Shown: piece by piece, positions 35,511 through 43,627 of the stretch
How positions within the stretch are numbered: position 1 is the first letter of the stretch
How the letters are laid out: each line of letters starts with the position of its first letter
NCBI GenBank assembly: GCA_934436435.1
Contig: CAKSAN010000001.1
Coordinates: forward strand, 124,001-188,000
Direction of reading: 5' to 3'
Length of the DNA stretch: 64,000 nucleotides
Source: an uncultured Acetatifactor sp.
Lineage (GTDB): Bacteria > Bacillota > Clostridia > Lachnospirales > Lachnospiraceae
Translations under genes and position numbers: made by a program
The notes under the pieces: model-generated
What the model was told of the DNA's origin: nothing
The model's input: the letters and a program-made list of their open reading frames with translations, nothing else
Database searches by the model: none

Positions 35511-35553
35511 GAAAAAGAATTCCTCTGTAGCTTTACATTACAGAGGAATTCTT
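35511..35553 (-). terminator. Strong terminator between lexA and the kinase-like gene
   Basis: AAGAATTCCTCTGTA (35515-35529) and TACAGAGGAATTCTT (35539-35553) form a perfect 15-base-pair stem. On the - strand it is followed by CTTTTTC, giving a T run for the kinase-like gene; on the + strand it is followed by AATTTAA and may also stop lexA transcription. Confidence 0.85.
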
Positions 35554-35609
35554 AATTTAAGGAAATTCTACGGCTCTATTAATTTACACATTATGTAATC
35601 TGTCGGATC

Positions 35610-36236
35610 TTAATCCTCAGGGAACCGAACCTTCATGTAAGAAATGATCTCATCCACGCATCTCTCATATCCCAACTTGGAACTGTCCAGACACAGGTCA
35701 TAGTTCCTTGCATCTGTCCATTCCCGTCCGGTATGATATTTATAGTACTCGGCGCGATGCTTATCTGTCTTTGTCACAAAACGCTCCAGTTCCTTTGGGC
35801 TCATGCTGTGTTTCTTTGCTGCACCCTCCAGGCAATACTCCCTGGGTGCATGGATAAATACACTGAGGACATTGGGATAGTCCTTCAGCACATAATCCGC
35901 GCAGCGTCCGATAATGACACAGGATTCCTCCCCTGCCAGATCCCGGATGATCTTCGCCTGATAGTTAAACAGATTGTCTGTGGAAGTAAAATCATCACTT
36001 TCCGGAGGTATCAGTTCCCCGTTGTACTCTTTTTTCGCAATATGGAACAGCTTGGTGTTCTTCACTTTTTCATCCGCATTCACGAACAGTGCTTCATTGA
36101 TGCCACTGTCATCACTGGCCAGCTTCATCAGTTCTTTGTCATAATAATGAACATTCAGCTTCTTTGCCAGCATCTCTCCGATGGTCCTTCCGCCGCTTCC
36201 ATACTGTCTTGCAATAGTAATGACTACATTCTTCAT
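35610..36236 (-). CDS. Cytidylate-kinase-like family protein (first copy)
   Basis: A P-loop kinase-like protein of 208 residues. The glycine-rich loop is ITIARQYGSGGRTIGE, close to the cytidylate kinase pattern; YYDKELM and CVIIGRCADYVL follow, and the C-terminal part has the family stretch KTDKHRAEYYKYHTGREW ending in YDLCLDSSKLG. It differs from the true essential Cmk in these central parts. The ATG at 36236 aligns with the second copy at 46112-46756; the codon at 36248 would only add four residues. The phosphate acceptor is unknown. It lies behind the liv operon, 61 bases after livF. Confidence 0.85.
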   Translation of the reverse strand: MKNVVITIARQYGSGGRTIGEMLAKKLNVHYYDKELMKLASDDSGINEALFVNADEKVKNTKLFHIAKKEYNGELIPPESDDFTSTDNLFNYQAKIIRDLAGEESCVIIGRCADYVLKDYPNVLSVFIHAPREYCLEGAAKKHSMSPKELERFVTKTDKHRAEYYKYHTGREWTDARNYDLCLDSSKLGYERCVDEIISYMKVRFPED

Positions 36237-36296
36237 CCCGATCACCATACCTTTCTGTCATCTGCTGCTTCCACCCGCAGCGACCTAAATTACGGG

Positions 36297-37007
36297 TTAT
36301 TCACCCAGATATGCTTTCTTAATGGAATCATTATTCAGAAGGTCACTTGCCTTTCCTTCCAGAACAATCTTACCCGTCTCCAGTACATAAGCTCTGTCTG
36401 CAATAGACAATGCCTTCTTCGCATTCTGCTCTACCAGCAGAACCGTTGTACCGCTCTTGCTCACTTCCTGAATAATGTCGAAGATCTCATTCACGAAGAT
36501 CGGGGACAGTCCCATGGACGGCTCATCCATCAAGATGATCTTGGGATGAGACATCAAAGCCCTTCCCATGGCCAGCATCTGCTGTTCGCCGCCGCTTAAG
36601 GTTCCTGCCATCTGGTTCTGACGTTCTTTCAGGCGGGGAAAACGGTCAAATACTGTCTCCAGGGTCTGTGCAATCTCTTCTTTATCCTTACGGGTGTAAG
36701 CGCCCATCATCAGATTCTGCAATACGGAAAGCTGGGCAAAAACACGTCTGCCCTCGGGCACATGTGCCATCCCCATGGATACGATCTTATGTCCCGGGAT
36801 CTTGACCAGATCCTTGCCTTCAAAAGTAATGGATCCTTCCTTCGGAGTAAGCAGTCCGGATACGGTGTGCAGGATCGTCGTCTTACCGGCGCCGTTGGCA
36901 CCGATCAGTGCAATGACTTCTCCCTCATCTACATGAAAGGACACACCCTTTATGGCCTGTATCATGCCGTAATATACTTTAATATCATTTACTTCTAACA
37001 TTGCCAT
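36297..37007 (-). CDS. livF: Branched-chain amino acid ABC transporter ATPase LivF
   Basis: One of two ATPases energising import of leucine, isoleucine and valine (or related amino acids). Walker A is GANGAGKTTIL, the signature LSGGEQQML, Walker B IILMDEPSMGLSP, and the switch histidine region is replaced by LLVEQN, typical of LivF. The start at 37007 (MAMLEVND) follows GGAGG at 9 bases; the longer reading from 37028 would begin inside livG. It is the last gene of the livJHMGF set. Confidence 0.95.
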   Translation of the reverse strand: MAMLEVNDIKVYYGMIQAIKGVSFHVDEGEVIALIGANGAGKTTILHTVSGLLTPKEGSITFEGKDLVKIPGHKIVSMGMAHVPEGRRVFAQLSVLQNLMMGAYTRKDKEEIAQTLETVFDRFPRLKERQNQMAGTLSGGEQQMLAMGRALMSHPKIILMDEPSMGLSPIFVNEIFDIIQEVSKSGTTVLLVEQNAKKALSIADRAYVLETGKIVLEGKASDLLNNDSIKKAYLGE

Positions 37008-37020
37008 AGCTGTTATCCTC

Positions 37021-37779
37021 CTATTCACCCAGATAAGCCTTGATGACTTCCGGATTGTTCAGTACGTCGCTGGTCTTACCCTGACACAGGACACGGCCGA
37101 AATTCAGAACCGTAAGTTCCTCACAGATTCCGCTTACCAGCTTCATATCATGTTCGATCAGAAGGATCGTCATATTAAAATGTTCCCGTACAAAACGGAT
37201 AGTCTCCATCAGTTCCTGGGTCTCATTGGGATTCATACCTGCAGCCGGCTCATCTAACAGAAGCAGCTTCGGTCTGGTGGCCAAAGCTCTGGCAATTTCC
37301 AGTTTTCTCTGTTTTCCGTAGGGAAGATTGTCTGCCAGTGTCTGGGCCTCCTCTTCCAGTCCAAACACCCTTAGAAGCTCCATGGCTTCTTCTGTCATTT
37401 CTTTTTCCACTTTATAATATTTGGGCAGACGAAGGATTCCGGTAATGGTGCTGTAGCTCATATGATTATGAAGGCCTGCTTTTACATTGTCAATGACCGA
37501 CAGATCCTTGAACAGTCGGATATTCTGAAATGTTCTTGCAATTCCCGCCTGATTGATATCAATGGTCTTCTTGCCGGTGACATCCTTGCCATCCAGAGTG
37601 ATAATCCCCTCGGTAGGCTTATATACACCGGTCAGCAGGTTAAATACCGTGGTTTTTCCCGCACCGTTGGGGCCGATCAACCCGTACAAAGTACCTTTTT
37701 CAATCGTAATATTAAAATCATCTACTGCACGAAGTCCGCCAAAAGAAATGCCTAAATTTTTTGTTTCCAATAATGCCAT
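37021..37779 (-). CDS. livG: Branched-chain amino acid ABC transporter ATPase LivG
   Basis: Second ATPase of the liv importer. The 252-residue protein has Walker A GPNGAGKTTVFN, the LivG-specific insertion around IDINQAGIARTFQNIRLFKDL, the signature LPYGKQRKLEIARAL, Walker B LLLLDEPAAGMNPNE, and LIEHDMKLV with the switch histidine. Its start is two bases past the livM stop and the livF ribosome binding site overlaps its own stop region, so the genes are tightly coupled. Confidence 0.96.
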   Translation of the reverse strand: MALLETKNLGISFGGLRAVDDFNITIEKGTLYGLIGPNGAGKTTVFNLLTGVYKPTEGIITLDGKDVTGKKTIDINQAGIARTFQNIRLFKDLSVIDNVKAGLHNHMSYSTITGILRLPKYYKVEKEMTEEAMELLRVFGLEEEAQTLADNLPYGKQRKLEIARALATRPKLLLLDEPAAGMNPNETQELMETIRFVREHFNMTILLIEHDMKLVSGICEELTVLNFGRVLCQGKTSDVLNNPEVIKAYLGE

Positions 37780-37781
37780 GA

Positions 37782-38903
37782 TTATTTAGCCCCCTTTTTT
37801 ACAGACTTTGAGGATCTGGTTACCACCTTTTCTCTCCACTCGAGATACTTAGGAGCCCAATAGTTAAACACTTTCTCTCTCCACTCGATACATTTCGGAG
37901 CCCAGTTGAACAGCATCATTACGATCAGCACGATGGAATAGATCAGCATACGATAATCGTTCAGGCTGCGCAGCAGCTCCGGTAAAAGTGTAAGGATTAC
38001 AGAAGCAATAATGGAACCGCGGATGTTGCCGATGCCTCCCAGTACAACGAATACCAGAATCATAATGGACATGTTGTATCCGAAGTTCTTGGGCAATGCG
38101 GTCAGTGTGGACAGATTGTGTGCATACAATACTCCAGCCACACCTGCCAGCGCCGCAGAGATGGAAAAAGCCATCAGTTTATACTTGGTAATATGGATTC
38201 CCACAGATTCCGCCGCAATGGTATTGTCACGGATGGCCATAATGGCACGTCCGTCTCTGGAATGGATCAGATTCAGGACAATGACCAGTGTGATCAGCAA
38301 TAGGACAATGCCAATGGTAAAATTGGAATCATGGGGTGTTCCGGTGATGCCCTGCGCACCCTTTATAATAACCTGACCGTCATCAGACATATTCAGATCC
38401 ATGGTATTGGTAAAGGAAATATGGAATCCGTTCTCATCCAGACCTACAAATAAAATATTTACCAGATTCTTAATGATCTCACCAAAAGCCAGCGTTACGA
38501 TCGCCAGATAGTCACCCTTCAGACGAAGTACAGGAATACCGATCAGCAGACCAAACAGACCGGCAAACAGTGCACCGATCAAAATAGCGCACACAAAGCG
38601 GAGACCGGAAGGCATTCCCGTATTCTCCATTACTTTGGAAAAAAATGCACTGGTGAATGCACCGATACACATAAATCCGGCATGTCCCAGACTCAATTCT
38701 CCCAGAATACCTACAGTAAGATTCAGAGATACCGCCAGAATCGCATAAGTACACAGAGGCACCAACAGACCCTGCATCAGACTGCTCACACTTCCGGTGG
38801 ATACCAGAATCTGCATGATCACATAAGCAGCAATCACCATTCCGTAAGTAATGAGATTATCCCGGAAGGTTTTATTCATTTTCTTATTAGCCAATTTCTT
38901 CAT
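37782..38903 (-). CDS. livM: Branched-chain amino acid ABC transporter permease LivM
   Basis: A 373-residue permease with about nine or ten hydrophobic segments. The family motifs are VGILGELSLGHAGFMCIGAF in the first half and the EAA-like loop AIRDNTIAAESVGIHITKYKLMAFSISAALAG. Near the C-terminus the segments WAPKCIEWREKVFNYWAPKYLEWREK form two near-identical copies of about 13 residues, a small local duplication. ATG 38903 with AGGTG six bases before it is preferred to GTG 38912. Confidence 0.93.
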   Translation of the reverse strand: MKKLANKKMNKTFRDNLITYGMVIAAYVIMQILVSTGSVSSLMQGLLVPLCTYAILAVSLNLTVGILGELSLGHAGFMCIGAFTSAFFSKVMENTGMPSGLRFVCAILIGALFAGLFGLLIGIPVLRLKGDYLAIVTLAFGEIIKNLVNILFVGLDENGFHISFTNTMDLNMSDDGQVIIKGAQGITGTPHDSNFTIGIVLLLITLVIVLNLIHSRDGRAIMAIRDNTIAAESVGIHITKYKLMAFSISAALAGVAGVLYAHNLSTLTALPKNFGYNMSIMILVFVVLGGIGNIRGSIIASVILTLLPELLRSLNDYRMLIYSIVLIVMMLFNWAPKCIEWREKVFNYWAPKYLEWREKVVTRSSKSVKKGAK

Positions 38904-38924
38904 ATTATACACCTGCCTCTTCCC

Positions 38925-39809
38925 TTATACTTTTTCCTGAATATTCTTGCCAAACAGTCCGGCAGGTTTTACCAGAAGCACGACGATCAGTACTGCAAAC
39001 ACAATAGCATCCGCCATCTGGGAAGAAATATAGGCTTTGCCGAAAATCTCAATAATGCCAAGCAGGATACCGCCCACCAGAGCACCGGGGATGGATCCGA
39101 TACCACCGAATACAGCGGCCACGAAAGCTTTGATACCGGGCATGGAACCGGTGTAGGGTGTCAAGGAAGGATATGCGGAGCACAACAGCACGCCCGCTAC
39201 TGCAGCAAGGCCGGATCCGATTGCGAAGGTCAGTGCAATGGTTCCGTCCACATTAATCCCCATCAGTTGTGCTGCACCCTTATCCTCGGATACCGCCAGC
39301 ATTGCCTGCCCGGCCTTGGTCTTATTAATAAAGAGCATCAGGCCGGCCATGATGATCAGACAGGTCAGAATCGTCACGATCGTCTCTCCGGTAATATTAA
39401 TCTGGCCGTCCGCCAGCTTCAATGCAGGAACTGATACTACGGAAGTAAATGCCTTGGCATTTGCACCGAAGATCAAAAGTGCCACATTTTGCAGCAGATA
39501 GCTGACACCGATAGCGGTGATCAGAACAGCCAGCGGCGAAGATGCCTTTCTCAAAGGCTTGTATGCCACTTTTTCGATAGCCATTCCTAACAGGGTGCAG
39601 GCGATGACAGCCGCCAGAACACCGATCACAGGAGAAAGTCCCATGGTACTGCACATTGTATAAGTAATAAATGCACCGACCATAATGACATCACCATGTG
39701 CGAAATTCAGCATCTTGGCAATACCGTATACCATGGTATACCCTAATGCGATCAGCGCATAGACACTTCCAAGGCTGATACCGTTGATCAGATAACTGAT
39801 TAAACTCAT
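38925..39809 (-). CDS. livH: Branched-chain amino acid ABC transporter permease LivH
   Basis: A 294-residue permease with about eight hydrophobic segments. The start region ISYLINGISLGSVYALIALGYTMVYGIAKMLNFAHGD is characteristic, and the cytoplasmic coupling loop reads AVSEDKGAAQLMGINVDGTIALTFAIGSGLAAVAG. The ATG at 39809 is preceded by GGAGG at 8 bases; an in-frame ATG at 39824 would place this site inside the gene. It is separated from livJ by a 177-base gap holding a hairpin. Confidence 0.95.
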   Translation of the reverse strand: MSLISYLINGISLGSVYALIALGYTMVYGIAKMLNFAHGDVIMVGAFITYTMCSTMGLSPVIGVLAAVIACTLLGMAIEKVAYKPLRKASSPLAVLITAIGVSYLLQNVALLIFGANAKAFTSVVSVPALKLADGQINITGETIVTILTCLIIMAGLMLFINKTKAGQAMLAVSEDKGAAQLMGINVDGTIALTFAIGSGLAAVAGVLLCSAYPSLTPYTGSMPGIKAFVAAVFGGIGSIPGALVGGILLGIIEIFGKAYISSQMADAIVFAVLIVVLLVKPAGLFGKNIQEKV

Positions 39810-39936
39810 GTGAACTACCTCCATTCGTGCGACCGCACAAATCTTCTCTAACTTTTTGATTTTGTAGAATTTACAATAAATTCAAAAACAAGTATACCAG
39901 AACATGCCAAAAATGGCAACTGTTCCCCACAAACGT

Positions 39937-39966
39937 AAAGAGGGCTACCCTGCGGTAACCCTCTTT
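39937..39966 (-). terminator. Hairpin between livJ and livH
   Basis: AAAGAGGGCTACC and GGTAACCCTCTTT pair over 12 of 13 positions around a 4-base loop, 21 bases after livJ. No proper T run follows on either strand, so it probably protects or attenuates: the binding protein mRNA would be more abundant than that of the permeases. Confidence 0.6.
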
Positions 39967-39986
39967 GGAAACTTTCGTAAAGCAAA

Positions 39987-41195
39987 TTACATAGCTTTGT
40001 AAACACCATTCTCGATCACAACAGCCTTAGGAGCCTTGTTAGCCTCGCCGTCTGCGGTCCAGGTCATACCACTACCGGTCAGACCGTCCACCGTGATCTC
40101 AGTCATGGCAGCCTTCATGCCTTCACAAATATCAGAAATGCTCATATCGGGTGTTACACCGCTCTTCTCGATAGCAGCCTTGATCACATAAATTGCATCA
40201 TAGCTGTCTGCTGCGAACTGGTTCGGAGTCTCGCCGTACTTTTCCTTATATTTGGAAACGAAGGACTGAGTCAGATCATCCGTTGCATCTGCTGCGAAAG
40301 GAGTTAACAGCATAACACCCTCTGCCAGAGATACATCGAAGTTGTCTACGCCGCCAAGGATACCATCCATACCATCGCAGGAGAACCACTTGGGAGCATA
40401 ACCCATACCGGCAGCCTGTGTCAGGATCAGAGCGGACTCCTGATAGTAAATAGGCAGGAATACCATATCGGCACCGGCATCCTTAGCCTTCTGTAACTGA
40501 ACGGAGAAGTCCGTCTTGTTGTCGGCAGTAAATGATTCCGTTGCTACAACTTCAAAAGGCTGGTTCTCAGCTTCATTTACAAACTTCTCGTAGATACCGG
40601 AAGAATATACATCTGAGATGTCATAGATGACTGCAACCTTTTCTGCCAGACCGTTCTCACCGATGTACTGTGCGGATGCAATACCCTGGTTAGGATCAGA
40701 GAAACAGATACGGAAATTATTATCATACTGTACGCACTCTACTGCGGATCCGGAGGGAGTGATCTGGAACATATTATCTTCTTTCGTCTTATCGGTAACT
40801 GCGATACATGCACCACTGGTGGTAGAACCGTCAATGATCTGTGCGCCCCAGTCTTTTAATGCATTGTAAGCATTTACGGATTTCTCGGCATCTGCCTCGT
40901 CGTCCTGGAATTTGAACTCAACCTGGTAACCGTTGATACCACCTGCTGCATTGATCTCTTCTACTGCAATCTCCGCACCGTGCTGTACAGCCAGACCATA
41001 GACTGCTGCACTACCGGTGGTAGGTCCGATACCTCCGATCTTGAATACGTCTGCGGAAGAACCGCTCTCACTTGCTGCATTCCCGGCAGCATCGGTACCT
41101 GCTGTGGAACCGTTGTCTGCGTTACCGCAACCGGCCATAGCCATTACCATAGCGGATGCAACAACAACGCTTAAAAACTTGTTGAATTTCTTCAT
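39987..41195 (-). CDS. livJ: Branched-chain amino acid ABC transporter substrate-binding lipoprotein LivJ
   Basis: A 402-residue extracytoplasmic binding protein. The N-terminal MKKFNKFLSVVVASAMVMAMAGC has a lipobox (MAGC), so the mature protein is anchored by a lipidated Cys23. A Gly/Ser/Ala-rich linker leads into the periplasmic-binding-protein type 1 fold (FKIGGIGPTTGSAAVYGLA, INAAGGINGYQVEFKFQDDE, ADSYDAIYVIKAAIEKSG). The ribosome binding site GGAGGAAG is strong. Preference among leucine, isoleucine, valine or other amino acids cannot be read from sequence. Confidence 0.95.
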   Translation of the reverse strand: MKKFNKFLSVVVASAMVMAMAGCGNADNGSTAGTDAAGNAASESGSSADVFKIGGIGPTTGSAAVYGLAVQHGAEIAVEEINAAGGINGYQVEFKFQDDEADAEKSVNAYNALKDWGAQIIDGSTTSGACIAVTDKTKEDNMFQITPSGSAVECVQYDNNFRICFSDPNQGIASAQYIGENGLAEKVAVIYDISDVYSSGIYEKFVNEAENQPFEVVATESFTADNKTDFSVQLQKAKDAGADMVFLPIYYQESALILTQAAGMGYAPKWFSCDGMDGILGGVDNFDVSLAEGVMLLTPFAADATDDLTQSFVSKYKEKYGETPNQFAADSYDAIYVIKAAIEKSGVTPDMSISDICEGMKAAMTEITVDGLTGSGMTWTADGEANKAPKAVVIENGVYKAM

Positions 41196-41214
41196 AATAT
41201 CTTCCTCCTTTTTA

Positions 41215-41284
41215 ACAATGTATACAAATATACAATGTATAATTGTTATTTTTGTATATTACACGCTTCAAATTCTTTTGTCAA
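41215..41284 (-). promoter_or_regulatory. livJ promoter and repeated leader motif
   Basis: On the - strand TTGACA (complement of 41279-41284), 17 bases, TAATAT (complement of 41256-41261) is a good promoter. Between it and livJ the + strand shows two direct copies of ACAATGTATA (41215-41224 and 41232-41241), 17 bases apart, the first inside the palindrome TGTATACA. They may bind a regulator in the early transcribed region. Confidence 0.55.
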
Positions 41285-41474
41285 TGGCTTTTATTTTCTA
41301 ATTTGACGTTTTATGACATTAAAATAGATCAAGTAAAGATTTTTTTGCTTAAAAAAAGTATATTTTTCATAGTCTTAGGACACACTATCACCGAAACTAT
41401 TATTAATAGAAACTTCATAAAAAATGTCTGCACAGGATCCTGCGGATCCCATACAGACAGGATAAGGAGATTTT

Positions 41475-41684
41475 ATGGGTAATAAATATTTGGATGGAAC
41501 CGCTCTCACCATAGCTATCATCGGTGCTGTCAACTGGGGATTGATCGGACTGTTCCGTTTCGATCTCGTGGCATTCCTGTTCGGTGATATGTCCTGGCTT
41601 TCCAGAATCGTATATGTGCTGGTAGGGATCTGCGGTCTCTATCTTATCAGCTTCTTTCTCCATCTGGGAGATAATCAGGCTTAA
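41475..41684 (+). CDS. DUF378 small membrane protein
   Basis: A 69-residue protein of two hydrophobic helices, with the DUF378 signature IIGAVNWGLIGLFRFDLVAFLFG and LSRIVYVLVGICGLYLI. The function of the family is unknown. AAGGAG lies 8 bases before the ATG. A possible promoter TTGCTT (41345-41350), 17 bases, CATAGT lies about 100 bases upstream, and the leader contains an imperfect hairpin (TGTCTG with CAGACA around 41424-41460). It is the only + strand gene between lexA and the right end, and its last four bases overlap the convergent rsfS stop. Confidence 0.85.
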   Translation: MGNKYLDGTALTIAIIGAVNWGLIGLFRFDLVAFLFGDMSWLSRIVYVLVGICGLYLISFFLHLGDNQA

Positions 41685-42034
41685 AGTTCTTCCGCTGGGA
41701 TCTGCACACCATCTCTCCAGATGCGCTCCAGATCATAGAGCAGGCGGTTTTCCTTGTCAAAGACATGCACGATCACATCGCCAAAGTCCAAAAGGACCCA
41801 GTTGGCTGTTTCATATCCTTCGGTCTGTCTGGCAGGGAAACCGGCTCTTCCCAGCTTTTCCTCTACATTGTCACACAATGCCTGGATCTGGCTGGAATTG
41901 CTTCCTCCCGCAATGATAAAATAGTCAGCGATCACAGATACCTGACTGATGTCGATTACCTTAATATCTTCTGCTTTCTTATCTTCCAATGCCTCTACGG
42001 CAAGCTTTGCCATTTTTCTGGATTCTTCGCTCAT
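41681..42034 (-). CDS. rsfS: Ribosome silencing factor RsfS
   Basis: Binds protein L14 of the 50S subunit and blocks joining with 30S under poor nutrition. The 117-residue protein shows ALEDKKAEDIKVIDI, VIADYFIIAGGSNSSQIQALCD, the WVLLDFGDVIVHVFDKENRLLYDLERIW block, all typical. It is the last gene of the rplU-prp-rpmA-obgE-yhbY-nadD-yqeK-rsfS series, 29 bases behind yqeK. Confidence 0.96.
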   Translation of the reverse strand: MSEESRKMAKLAVEALEDKKAEDIKVIDISQVSVIADYFIIAGGSNSSQIQALCDNVEEKLGRAGFPARQTEGYETANWVLLDFGDVIVHVFDKENRLLYDLERIWRDGVQIPAEEL

Positions 42035-42063
42035 ACTTACTCCTCACTCTTTTTCTTTTCAAT

Positions 42064-42648
42064 TTAGTTCTGAATAGTTACCTTGTTCTTATAATATTGA
42101 TAGGTCTCTTCTGTCATGGGATCCATCTCACCTTCCCCGGATCTTAAATAGTCCAGAGTATCCTCCAGGATCTTTTTCACTGCCGCATCGAGATCCACAA
42201 AAGCCATCTGCCGGATCGTCTTAAGATTCGGTGCCTGCTTTCTGCCGGGTTCGATATAATCCGCCGTAAAAATGATCTTTTCCAGAAGCGTCATATCCGG
42301 ATGCCCTGTCGTGTGATATAAAATAGCGCTCAGGATCTCCGGATCCTCAATCTTATATTCCTTCTTCGCCAGATAGCTTCCCACCTTGGCATGCAGAAGA
42401 TACGGATTACGCCGTTCCACATCCGTCACCGGAATATGATGTTTCTCACAGGCCGACAATAATTTCTCATTTCCCATACATTTGGCACAATCATGAAGCA
42501 GCCCGGCAATCTGTGCCCGCTCCACATCCTCACCGTAACGCATGGCCAGCGACGCTGCAGTATATTCCACGCCCAGCGTATGGACAAAACGCTTCAGATC
42601 CTGTACCTTTTCCATCTCTTTGGTCAGTTTTTTCAAAATATCACTCAT
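42064..42648 (-). CDS. yqeK: YqeK-family HD-domain hydrolase (Ap4A hydrolase type)
   Basis: A 194-residue HD-superfamily phosphohydrolase. Metal ligands are seen as HTLGVEYTAASLAMRY, IAGLLHDCAKCM (the HD pair), HAKVGSYLAKKEY, and ILYHTTGHPDMTLLEKIIFTADYIEPGR. Bacillus-type YqeK splits diadenosine tetraphosphate symmetrically. The gene overlaps the end of nadD by 8 bases, as in many Firmicutes. Confidence 0.93.
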   Translation of the reverse strand: MSDILKKLTKEMEKVQDLKRFVHTLGVEYTAASLAMRYGEDVERAQIAGLLHDCAKCMGNEKLLSACEKHHIPVTDVERRNPYLLHAKVGSYLAKKEYKIEDPEILSAILYHTTGHPDMTLLEKIIFTADYIEPGRKQAPNLKTIRQMAFVDLDAAVKKILEDTLDYLRSGEGEMDPMTEETYQYYKNKVTIQN

Positions 42649-43255
42649 CCTGATAAAGCCCCTTTTCTTCCATATATACTCTCACCGCTTCGGGCACAAG
42701 ATAGCGTACGGACAGACCTTTACGTCTTCTTTCACGTATTTCGGAAGATGAGATCTCGATGCGCCGAAACGGAAGCAGACGGATCTGTGCCCCAAAACGC
42801 ATCTCCAGTGCAGTGATCTTTTCCTGCATACCCGCAATATCCGCATCTCCCCGTACTGCGGCAAGAACTGTACAGGCAGCGAACAGACGGTCCACACATT
42901 TCCAATGTTCCATGGTATACAGACAATCCGCTCCACAGATAAAAAAGAACCGGTTTCCCGGATATTCTCTTTTTAGCTGTTCCATGGTCTCATAGCTGTA
43001 GGAATTCCCCGGGCGCCGGATCTCCATATCCAGACAACGAAGCCTGTCGTTGCCCGCAATGGCAAGCTTTACCATTTCATAGCGTTCCGCCCCGGGAAGA
43101 ATAGTAATGCCTTCTTTTCTCTTCAGATAAGAACATCCTGTGGGAATCATCCACACCTGATCCAGCTCTGCCGTCTCCATTGCGTGTTCCGCCAGCAGCA
43201 GATGTCCTGTATGAATCGGATTAAAGGTTCCTCCCATAATACCTATTCTGCTCAT
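42641..43255 (-). CDS. nadD: Nicotinate-nucleotide adenylyltransferase
   Basis: Converts nicotinate mononucleotide and ATP to deamido-NAD. The nucleotidyltransferase motifs GIMGGTFNPIHTGHLLLAE at the start and RRIEISSSEIRERRRKG near the end are clear; 204 residues is the normal length. The ATG at 43255 (MSRIGIMGG) follows a GGGGGA site. The same frame stays open to 43447, but those 64 extra residues are low quality and overlap the yhbY gene, so they are not part of the protein. Confidence 0.95.
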   Translation of the reverse strand: MSRIGIMGGTFNPIHTGHLLLAEHAMETAELDQVWMIPTGCSYLKRKEGITILPGAERYEMVKLAIAGNDRLRCLDMEIRRPGNSYSYETMEQLKREYPGNRFFFICGADCLYTMEHWKCVDRLFAACTVLAAVRGDADIAGMQEKITALEMRFGAQIRLLPFRRIEISSSEIRERRRKGLSVRYLVPEAVRVYMEEKGLYQDE

Positions 43256-43316
43256 GCTTTTATCCCCCTGCATGCATTGACCGGTGAATGGCCGTTGCAG
43301 ATTCCGGCCGGGCTCC

Positions 43317-43607
43317 TTATCTGGGCAGTTCGATCTTCGGCTTGTCCTTGTCGGGCTTGTATAATACGATCTTTTTGCCGATGACCTGTACGACCTGGGA
43401 ATGGGTACGCTCCGCCACCATTTCCGCAATGGCTCTGGGATCGTCAAAACAATTCTTCAACACGCCGATCTTGATCAGTTCATTATTGTTAAAGGCCTCA
43501 CCGATGGCTGCGGTAAGCTCCGGAGTCAGGCTGGATTTTCCCACCTGAAAAATAGGATTCAGATTGCTTGCCAGACTCATTAAATAGGCTCTCTGTTTGC
43601 TTGTCAT
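43317..43607 (-). CDS. yhbY: YhbY-family ribosome assembly RNA-binding protein
   Basis: A 96-residue CRS1/YhbY (CRM) domain protein that associates with pre-50S particles. The family blocks LTSKQRAYLMSLASNLNPIFQVGKS then LTPELTAAIGEAFNNNELIKIGVLKN and VQVIGKKIVLYKPDKDKPKI are present. It lies 20 bases behind obgE and 61 bases before nadD, an arrangement shared by many Clostridia. Confidence 0.94.
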   Translation of the reverse strand: MTSKQRAYLMSLASNLNPIFQVGKSSLTPELTAAIGEAFNNNELIKIGVLKNCFDDPRAIAEMVAERTHSQVVQVIGKKIVLYKPDKDKPKIELPR

Positions 43608-43627
43608 AATCTTTTCCTTTCACGATC

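Noticed and set aside
35733..36599. 288-codon open frame on the + strand across the kinase-like gene and livF
   Set aside because: Shadow of two real genes with clear P-loop motifs on the - strand; contains no family motif.
38682..39434. 250-codon open frame on the + strand across livM and livH
   Set aside because: Antisense of two conserved permease genes; Gln/His-rich reading typical of reversed membrane-protein codons.
43256..43447. N-terminal extension of NadD
   Set aside because: The frame is open upstream but overlaps yhbY, lacks family similarity, and the ribosome binding site fits the start at 43255.
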